From Thermonema rossianum DSM 10300 (GTDB taxonomy: Bacteria > Bacteroidota > Bacteroidia > Cytophagales > Thermonemataceae), in contig NZ_AUGC01000009.1 in the NCBI RefSeq assembly GCF_000426825.1, positions 62,001 through 126,000 on the forward strand: a stretch of 64,000 bases of DNA. Reading direction: 5' to 3'. Every line of letters begins with the position of its first letter. Within the stretch, counting starts at the first letter, position 1. Below, in pieces: positions 27,214 through 34,700 of the stretch. Below the pieces are notes generated by a model, which saw only the letters and a program-made list of their open reading frames with translations, was not told the origin of the DNA and searched no databases. The position numbers and the translations under genes were made by a program.

Positions 27214-28326
27214 CTATTCGTGATAGTTTTTGGTTTTATGCCCGCCCTCTTTCAGATATTTGTCACGCTCAAAGAGTTGCAGGTCTTCCCGCACCATCTC
27301 TTTAACGAGCGCATCCAAATCATAGGAAGGGTTCCATCCCAATTGGCGGCGTGCTTTCGATGCATCGCCTATCAACAAATCGACTTCTGCCGGGCGAAAA
27401 TAACGTGGGTCCACCTGAATGACCACTTTACCTTCGGGTAACTGAAAATCGCCATGACATGCAGCTACTACTCCCCGCTCTTCGACGCCTTCACCTTCAA
27501 AGCGCAGCTCTACGCCCAACTCTTGAAATGCTTTACGGGCAAACTCACGTACAGAAGTGGTTACGCCCGTAGCTATTACAAAATCCTCGGGTTTTTCCTG
27601 CTGCAGCATCAGCCACATGGCTTCCACATAATCTTTGGCATGCCCCCAGTCCCGGCGGGCGTCCAGGTTGCCCAAGTACAAAGTGTCTTGCAAGCCCAAA
27701 GCGATGCGTGCCGCTGCACGGGTTATTTTACGCGTAACGAAAGTTTCGCCTCGTAATGGGCTTTCATGATTAAACAAGATGCCATTGCAGGCATACATGC
27801 CATAAGCTTCGCGATAGTTGACCGTAATCCAATAGGCATAGAGCTTGGCTACCCCATAAGGCGAGCGGGGATAAAAAGGCGTCGTTTCTTTTTGAGGTAT
27901 CTCTTGCACTTTCCCGTACAACTCAGAAGTAGATGCCTGATAAATACGGGTTTTCCGGCTAAGCCCCAGAAGACGAACCGCCTCCAGCACACGCAAGGTA
28001 CCCAACGCATCCACATTGGCGGTATATTCAGGCATTTCAAAACTCACTTGCACATGCGACATCGCCCCTAAGTTATAAATCTCGTCGGGCTGCACCTCTT
28101 GTATAATGCGCGTCACATTCAAAGAGTCTGTCAAGTCGCCATAATGAAGAAAGAAGCGAATATCCTCTTCGTGAGGGTCTTGATAAATATCATCTACGCG
28201 ATCGGTATTAAACAGGGATGCACGCCGCTTGATGCCATGCACTTCATAGCCTTTCGACAATAGAAAACGAGCCAGATAGGCACCGTCCTGCCCCGTAACA
28301 CCGGTGATTAATGCGCGTTTGGTCAT
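27214..28326 (-). CDS. gmd: GDP-mannose 4,6-dehydratase
   Basis: First committed step to GDP-L-fucose: dehydrates GDP-mannose to the 4-keto-6-deoxy sugar using bound NADP. 370 residues. [15 protein letters not shown] at residues 9-23 is the dinucleotide-binding motif; [13 protein letters not shown], the active-site [23 protein letters not shown] and the YxxxK in [14 protein letters not shown] are typical. ATG at 28326 is preferred over TTG at 28347, because the promoter at 28358-28388 places the transcript start near 28350. First gene of the minus arm of the locus. Confidence 0.97.
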   Translation of the reverse strand: MTKRALITGVTGQDGAYLARFLLSKGYEVHGIKRRASLFNTDRVDDIYQDPHEEDIRFFLHYGDLTDSLNVTRIIQEVQPDEIYNLGAMSHVQVSFEMPEYTANVDALGTLRVLEAVRLLGLSRKTRIYQASTSELYGKVQEIPQKETTPFYPRSPYGVAKLYAYWITVNYREAYGMYACNGILFNHESPLRGETFVTRKITRAAARIALGLQDTLYLGNLDARRDWGHAKDYVEAMWLMLQQEKPEDFVIATGVTTSVREFARKAFQELGVELRFEGEGVEERGVVAACHGDFQLPEGKVVIQVDPRYFRPAEVDLLIGDASKARRQLGWNPSYDLDALVKEMVREDLQLFERDKYLKEGGHKTKNYHE

Positions 28327-28357
28327 GTAAATAAACTGCTTATCCAAAAGTTCCTCG

Positions 28358-28388
28358 CAAATTTATTATTTTTTTTCCTTCTTTCAAA
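28358..28388 (-). promoter_or_regulatory. Promoter of the fucose / minus-arm operon
   Basis: On the minus strand TTTG (28385-28388), 19 bases, then TAAATTTG (28358-28365): an exact fit to the Bacteroidota TTTG-N19/20-TAnnTTTG promoter. Leader of about 25 bases to the gmd ATG. Confidence 0.7.
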
Positions 28389-28397
28389 ACTTCTCAT

Positions 28398-28405
28398 TAG
28401 TTTTG
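28398..28405 (+). promoter_or_regulatory. Candidate -7 element for the Wzz-like gene
   Basis: TAGTTTTG fits TAnnTTTG, 25 bases before the ATG at 28431 and divergent to the gmd promoter. No clear -33 element, which would fall in the T-rich stretch. Confidence 0.45.
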
Positions 28406-28430
28406 CAGGAACATTTAAACAGCGAGAGTT

Positions 28431-29264
28431 ATGGCAAAAATTCAACACCAAGAAGACTTTGACCTGATAGATGTGGGTGCCGGAGCGTACCGCCTGGCAA
28501 AACGCTACTATCGCCCTTTGATTTTATTTCCCGTCGCCGGTGCACTCTTAGCACTCCTTTTGTCGTTTGTTCTCATTAAACCGGTGTATCAAAACAGCTT
28601 CATCGTTTACTTTCGCGTGCTTAACCCGGATGAGGCCCTTCAGCTCATCAAAGACTTAGAAACACTTAAAGAAGACAATTATCCCGAAGACTTAGCCAAA
28701 GTATTGGGAATTGGCGAAGCGCAGGCTCGCAGCCTGAAAAGTATCACGGCACGACGTGTTGAAGGTAAAAATAACCAGCTGAGCCCCACGGTTATTGTTG
28801 AGTTTGAAACTACCAAGCCGGAAGACTACGAGGCCATTCAAAATGCTTTGGTAAACTACCTGTCCGGAATTCCTTATGTAGAAAAAGAAAACAACCTTTT
28901 TCTCAAGCGCCAGAAGGCTTTGCTTGCGGAAATACAAAGCCAAATACAGCGTCTTGACAGCATGCACGTGGCTTTGATGAATGCTATCAATAACACAAGT
29001 AGAAACGCGCAAGTACCTCAAGTACTTACAAACAGTATTTACACAGAGATTGTTTCTTTAAAAGAAAAACAACTTGCCATTGAAAGAGAGCTCCAATATC
29101 CTGAGTCCGTACGTATCATAGAGCCGGTACGCCCTATGAGTAAACCAACGAAAGCATCACTCAAGATGAATACTCTTATTGGCTTTTTTGCCGGTGTGTT
29201 CTTAGCTATGTTTTACATTTTCTTTGCCGAAGTAAAACAAAGGGCAGAACAAACTGCTGCTTAA
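28431..29264 (+). CDS. Wzz-like polysaccharide chain-length determinant
   Basis: 277 residues. Membrane helix near 29-51 (YYRPLILFPVAGALLALLLSFVLI), a periplasmic domain with a long coiled coil (residues ~140-215), a Pro-rich stretch (IEPVRPMSKPTKAS) and a second membrane helix near 243-265: the standard Wzz layout of co-polymerases that set glycan length together with Wzy. There is no cytoplasmic kinase domain of the Wzc type. Divergent from the gmd operon across a shared 104-base promoter region, so it closes the locus on the right. Confidence 0.82.
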   Translation: MAKIQHQEDFDLIDVGAGAYRLAKRYYRPLILFPVAGALLALLLSFVLIKPVYQNSFIVYFRVLNPDEALQLIKDLETLKEDNYPEDLAKVLGIGEAQARSLKSITARRVEGKNNQLSPTVIVEFETTKPEDYEAIQNALVNYLSGIPYVEKENNLFLKRQKALLAEIQSQIQRLDSMHVALMNAINNTSRNAQVPQVLTNSIYTEIVSLKEKQLAIERELQYPESVRIIEPVRPMSKPTKASLKMNTLIGFFAGVFLAMFYIFFAEVKQRAEQTAA

Positions 29265-29276
29265 CAGTGCTAAATT

Positions 29277-30239
29277 CTAAGGAAAAAAGTAATGCTGTAG
29301 CTGAAACTGCACTACCGGATAATTGTGAATATAGGAGCGCCGGTACAGCGGCGCTCCTATTGCTATTTCTATACGTGTATTAGAGCGCACAATCTTTTGA
29401 ATGCCTGCATAAATTTCCCAGTAATGCTGCCCGATGTGCAGCTCACTGCTCGCCGGGATGTATTCCCCATCTTGAATGATACGCACGGCAGGATACTGTT
29501 TGCCCATCAATTCCAAGTACAAATTGATGTTGTTTTGGTGGTAATCCTTGTATACACGCGGGTAAAGTAAATACCCCAGAGACAGATTATACTTCCAAGC
29601 CACTCCGTATTCCATGCGAGTGGGCAGGTCGCCACTCTTGCCTTCATAAGCTTGAGGCACAATTACCCCCATTGTATAAGAAAGCGCCCAGCGGCGATGC
29701 AGCTTGGTAATTACCAAGCCGGTTCCCCAGCCTCCGGTGTCATCATACAAATTGGCTTCTGCCTCTTCATGAGGGTTGTTGGCGGTGGAATACTCTGCAT
29801 ATGCAGCCGCGCGGAAGTGGTCATTGCGTTCATCATGTTTTAAAAACAGATACTTGGTATAGAAGTGTGTGCCCACATAGCGATAAGGATAAGGCACAAG
29901 CTGTTGTGGATTTGACGAATAAAAGACAGTTTGTGTACCTATATGGTAATGATTGACTAAATCGGGGGGCAGTTCAAGGCTGTGGTGATTCGAGAAAGCA
30001 GGCTGCACCCACACCATCCAACGTCCTGAAATACCATATGCCAAACGCAGCGCATGCATCAGACGGAAGCGGTCGGTGCTGTTAGGCTGCTCGTTGGGGT
30101 AGTGCATATGAATGAGACGCACAGCCAAGGCCCCCTTGGGGATATTGCTTGCCGGCTCATTGAGTATATACAACTCTTGTGCCCGGACGCCCCAAGAGAA
30201 CAAGCAGAGGATTCCCCACCAGCAAACATATTTACTCAT
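29277..30239 (-). CDS. Putative outer-membrane beta-barrel protein next to an HMA protein
   Basis: 320 residues from ATG at 30239 (MSKYVCWWGILCLFSWGVRAQ, a good signal peptide); alternative ATG codons at 30254 and 30251 lie just upstream. The mature part is rich in aromatic, alternating strands (for example RWALSYTMGVIVPQAYEG and NLSLGYLLYPRVY) and ends VQFQLQHYFFP with aromatic C-terminal residues, as expected for an outer-membrane barrel of about 10-12 strands. Many His and Tyr residues. The start overlaps the stop of the HMA gene by 8 bases, so the two are coupled. A role in metal traffic is inferred from this neighbour only. Confidence 0.7.
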   Translation of the reverse strand: MSKYVCWWGILCLFSWGVRAQELYILNEPASNIPKGALAVRLIHMHYPNEQPNSTDRFRLMHALRLAYGISGRWMVWVQPAFSNHHSLELPPDLVNHYHIGTQTVFYSSNPQQLVPYPYRYVGTHFYTKYLFLKHDERNDHFRAAAYAEYSTANNPHEEAEANLYDDTGGWGTGLVITKLHRRWALSYTMGVIVPQAYEGKSGDLPTRMEYGVAWKYNLSLGYLLYPRVYKDYHQNNINLYLELMGKQYPAVRIIQDGEYIPASSELHIGQHYWEIYAGIQKIVRSNTRIEIAIGAPLYRRSYIHNYPVVQFQLQHYFFP

Positions 30240-30756
30240 CTGCCGGCTCATCATAAGGCGTTTTGCTTACATACCAAATATTGGACAGGCATTCTGTGCA
30301 AGCCTGCGCCGGTAAAGAATGGCGCCGGTGCCATTGTTTATAAGCCCGTTTTGACAAGATGGTTCTACCTGCCACGTACACTCTTTGAAGAGGCGTGTCG
30401 CTTTCTTCTTCTGGCAACCACACCAAACACCCACCTCCCCACATCATACATGAAGTCACTCGTGTGGCAGACGTAAAAAGCAGGCTCATCGAACGCACCG
30501 AGAAACCTGCCTCCTCCACTGCTTTTTTCAATAAGGGCAATTGCCCTTCCCTGCCAACCTCTACATAAGCGATAGTAGCTTGCAAATCGACCCATACAGA
30601 TTGCACACCCGGCTGTTTACGTAAAGCAATCTCCACGCTGCGCATGCACTGCGAGCAGGTAAGCCCATCGACGCCTAACTCTACCGTATAATGCTGCGCA
30701 TAAACACTTATGGACAATAGCCACAAGCCCAACAAGCCGATTTGATTTTTTAGCAT
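30232..30756 (-). CDS. Exported heavy-metal-associated (HMA) domain protein
   Basis: 174 residues from ATG at 30756, preceded by AAAGGA at good spacing; the GTG at 30789 is less likely. Signal peptide of about 21 residues ends at VYAQ. The HMA fold has GLTCSQCMRSVEIAL with the metal-binding CxxC at residues 34-37, and VQSVWVDLQATIAYVEV as the second strand pair. The C-terminal half adds a second Cys-containing region (SCMMWGGGCLVW) and CTECLSNIW, so more metal ligands are likely. Unlike cytoplasmic CopZ-type chaperones it is exported. It probably handles copper or a similar soft metal in the periplasm, together with the downstream barrel protein. Confidence 0.83.
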   Translation of the reverse strand: MLKNQIGLLGLWLLSISVYAQHYTVELGVDGLTCSQCMRSVEIALRKQPGVQSVWVDLQATIAYVEVGREGQLPLLKKAVEEAGFSVRSMSLLFTSATRVTSCMMWGGGCLVWLPEEESDTPLQRVYVAGRTILSKRAYKQWHRRHSLPAQACTECLSNIWYVSKTPYDEPADE

Positions 30757-30804
30757 AGAATCCTTTGCTTTGCTTTCATTACGAAGCACCTAATTCCTCC
30801 TCCT

Positions 30805-31629
30805 ATGAAACAACGAATCTCTTACCTGTTTGTTTTCTTGCTAAGTTATGCATCTTTTACATATGCGCAAGTCAGTGAGACATTGTCCTTTGAGCAAGCC
30901 AAGCTTGAGATGCTGTGCCAAGCCATACGCTTTAACTATCGCTATCAAGGACAAAGCGCTTACATCAAAACCTTAGACTGCCGGAGCTTAAAAGCTTTGG
31001 GCAACAGCATTCCTTCACGCTTCAAAAGCTCAACCCGTCTTTACAAGACCTACGCCGAACGGTCTTACAGCCAGCTGCCCGATCTTGAAAGCCGGCTTGA
31101 AAAACTGCAAAAAGATCTGATAGCCGAACTGGAAGGCATCGGGCAAATAGCTCATGGCGACAATGCAAAAAAACTTCAAGAGTGGAACCGCGCCCTGCAG
31201 CAGTTGAATCGTGAATTTGAAAGCATTCGTGCACGCGCCCTGCAAAAGCAGTCACAAACACAGGAGGCGGTGCCTGCTCCCGAAGCTACTTTTAGCGAGC
31301 AAACAGAACAGGAGACCATCATGCTTCAAGAAGATACGCACGATGTTTCGGCAGACTTGACGGAAAACGCTCCATCTCACGGGCATCACGGTCTGTGGAT
31401 TATTAGCATTCTTTCTGCCTTTGTTGCCTTGGCTTCGGCAGGCATTGCCTACGTTATTTATGTACGTAGCAAATCGGAAATGGCAGCCCTTCGCGAGGTA
31501 GTGTATGAGCGCTACAACCTTCTGGATCGGCGCTTTGACCTGTTTTATCAACAACTGACCAAGCAAGACCAAGAGACGGGTGCCAATCCGTCAAGCGGAC
31601 CACAAGCAGAAGAGGACGATGAGGCGTAG
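30805..31629 (+). CDS. Exported single-pass coiled-coil protein of unknown function
   Basis: 274 residues, no recognised family. Signal peptide 1-21 (ends FTYAQ), a helical region 25-75, coiled coil about 88-150 (LPDLESRLEKLQKDLIAELEGI), a Gln/Glu-rich low-complexity stretch 150-190, one membrane helix near 198-220 (GLWIISILSAFVALASAGIAYVIYV) and a short acidic tail ending EEDDEA. The topology suggests a periplasmic helical domain anchored by the C-terminal helix. Divergent from the HMA gene and convergent with the 1790-residue protein gene. Confidence 0.75.
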   Translation: MKQRISYLFVFLLSYASFTYAQVSETLSFEQAKLEMLCQAIRFNYRYQGQSAYIKTLDCRSLKALGNSIPSRFKSSTRLYKTYAERSYSQLPDLESRLEKLQKDLIAELEGIGQIAHGDNAKKLQEWNRALQQLNREFESIRARALQKQSQTQEAVPAPEATFSEQTEQETIMLQEDTHDVSADLTENAPSHGHHGLWIISILSAFVALASAGIAYVIYVRSKSEMAALREVVYERYNLLDRRFDLFYQQLTKQDQETGANPSSGPQAEEDDEA

Positions 31630-31679
31630 TCTGCCCGGATATCCTGCGGCGTCAATCAATCATATGTAATCAAAAAACG

Positions 31680-31709
31680 GAAGAGCTGCCTAAACCCGGG
31701 CAGCTCTTC
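31680..31709. terminator. Bidirectional terminator between convergent genes
   Basis: Stem GAAGAGCTGCC / GGCAGCTCTTC (11 base pairs) with an 8-base loop. On the minus strand it is followed by GTTTTTTG, so it best serves the minus-strand gene ending at 31715; it also ends the plus-strand gene at 31629. Confidence 0.75.
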
Positions 31710-31714
31710 ACTTC

Positions 31715-34700
31715 TTAAAACCCTTCTTGTTCTTCTTCTTGTTGTGGCACCTCTTCTTGCGGTTTCGGCTTGGGTGCCCCCAAATACTTCGCCTTAAAGT
31801 CTTCCACGAACAGGCGGGCACTTCCCGGCTCCAGCAACTCAAAGCCATAATCTCCCTCCCGCTTGGGCTGTTTGCCCCGGGCAAATTGATTATTAAACTC
31901 ATCGACAGACGATACAGCCCTCAGCATATGGTTTTGCATGGTAAAGTAAAACCATATTTCATCATTGACCTCCAAATAACAATGCCATACTTCGCCGGCT
32001 TCGGTTTTCTGTATTTCCATGTACCCGGTATAAGCAGCATTGATATCCTGCGCATAAGCATTGGACACGCCAATGGGTCCTACGCTGTAAAAGGCCCGTT
32101 CTTCGGGTGACCAACGCAAATCAACCCGCGAAAGCACCAAAGCAGCCGATGACAGTTGTTTGTCGGCAGTTACCAAGGGGATGGACATCTGCTCCTCGCT
32201 TGCCTTTAACTGCGCTTCTATATATGCTTGGGTTGGCTTATCGCCTATAATCTCTGCCAGTTTCCATTTGAGCTCTACGGGGTCCGGCTCTGCCACCCTT
32301 GCATTTTCCGGCTTGTTGAGTGCCATCAAGTTACCCATGATTGAAAAGGCAGAACGCGGCGCCGGCATGTTCAGCAAAAAGAAGGCATTGAACTTATACT
32401 CGCTGCTTTTTAAATCCACCTCTGCGGTAGCCGCCTGCTTCACATAAGGCATAAAAGCTTCGCCCAGCAATCGAATATTGCCATCCAAAATGATTTTGGC
32501 AGTTTCGTCGTCAAAGACCAAGCGGTTGCCTTTCAGCTGCTCGCCGGCTACTTTGCGCGGCGGGGCTATCTTAAATTCGTTCAAAGCAGCCGTATAAACC
32601 AATTCGCCGGAAGCCAAAAAGAGTTCTTCATCTGTAAACTTGCGTTTATTTTCCAAGAAGGTAGCATATAGTACCCCATCTACCGGGTCATAGAACAAAC
32701 CGGAAGTCAACACATCGGCTCCCACGCTCAACTTTTCGGGTACTTGAATGACCACTTCGCCCGAGTCGCTCTTGAACGGTATCCATGCGTCCAGGTCTTT
32801 ACGGCTTTGCAGATCCAGCCTGATGAAACCGTCGAATTGTAAGCCCGGCTTAGGTGCCACCATGGTCACATTCCCTTTAAACTGAATGCGTGGCGCCATG
32901 AAGAATTGTTCTATTTCTTTGACTTCCCCGGTAGAACGTGTATAAACTACCTCTTCCCACTTGGAGCGCCGCTTGGTAGTATCGCCAACTATATCGCGTA
33001 CCAGCTCAAAATCATTGAAGTGCAAGACAAAGGTATCACCGGCAATATTCACATAGCGATAATCTGCCCGCCCTTCAAAGGCAAGCCGATGCTCTATCTT
33101 TATCTTTCCGTTAACAAAATGATGGTATTGGCGCAAGGTATCCACAATCACTTGTGCATTTTGCAGCTCTTGCACATCAGCGCCACCTAAAACTGTGATT
33201 TCGCCTTTATCGGGAATCACCTTTGCATCGGCGGTAATAATATAAGGCACGCCGGTCAGGTCCAAACGCGGCTCCTCTATGTTTCGTATATCGTAAACGC
33301 CCCCGGTTGCATGAAAGCGCAAATCTTTATTTGCTTCTGCTACATCCATGTCTGCATACTTGGTCGAATAAAAGACCGAGTTGCTGTCGCCCTGCATACG
33401 TATTTCTTGTTCGTTGAGGTCCCAAACGGCCTCGGCTATCGAAGTCCGGAATTGAGCATAAGGAAAGACTATAAACGGAAAGGCCGGGTTGGCTTGCATA
33501 ATGTCAGGAACCGGCGATATTTTGCAAACTCCTCCGGCCAAGTCGAAGTCCACATTCACACCATTGCCTTGCAAAATGGGCGGATGCGTATAGAAGAAAA
33601 CATCATCGATGGCAAAAGGATCGGTTTGATGGGAGTTCACCCTAAACTCCGACTCTTTTGCCCACAGGTGCTTAGACTCAATGCGTATTTGAGGGGAAAG
33701 TACCCAAAAATCCTTGCGTGCTAAAATACCATCTGCCCAGAAGGCATTGGGCGTAATGGCTATTTTACCGTCTTTGAATGCAGCGGGGTTGTTTTCTTCA
33801 AAGATGGTAACCGGCGCATTGGGGCGGGTAAACAACAGCATACTGTCCACCGCCACCGTGTCTTCTATTCCTGTGATATTGGTTACCCAGCGTAAGCGCA
33901 GCTTGTCGCCATAAGCACGAGGGTAGTCCGTTCCCTCAAATATGGCTTGACGTGTATCGAAGCTGGCTTCATAAGCGGTAAGTGAGTCGGAAGTAATGAT
34001 AAACTGTGGCGAACGCACCGTTGTAGTCAGATGCTTAATTTCATTGTTTCCCAACGCCACCAACTTGGTTTTGTACATTACCAGAGAATCTGTTTTAAGA
34101 GTTCCTGCTGTATGGTAGAGCTTGTAGGGTCCGGACGGATAGTGCACAAAACCCAAAGAATACTTGGAGTCGAAGCCGTCATAATCGGGGTCAAAAATAG
34201 GCTGCAGCTCTTCTTCCAAAGGCTTGAAGAAGTTGGAATAAAACGTACCCTTAAACTGTGGCAACTTGGCGGTCAGGCTGTCTATGAAAATACCGGGTAT
34301 TTTAAAATACACTTTCTGACGATGATACCCACCCCGCTGACGATACAGCTGATCGAAGTAGATGGTCCCACCTTCTTTAATACTTAGTTTGGGGTAAGCT
34401 TCATAAGTCTCATCGGAAACGCCCGGAATGGGTCCAAACTTCAAGCCTGACTTATTGTTGGCATAGTTGATTTGCAGTTCACCGGCACCCCAACGAATCT
34501 CTTCCCCCAGCCATATTTTCACATTGGGGTTTTCCACTTCGGGTATGGAGAAAAGCATGGTGTCTATTTCGCCCATTGTCAAGCGAAATTCTTCATAGGG
34601 TAAGACGAAATTTTTACCGATAAAGCGGAAGTTACCCACTGTCACTTCGCCTTCCTCAAGCATGATGACCCGGTTGCCAAAAATTTTAATCTCTTTATAC

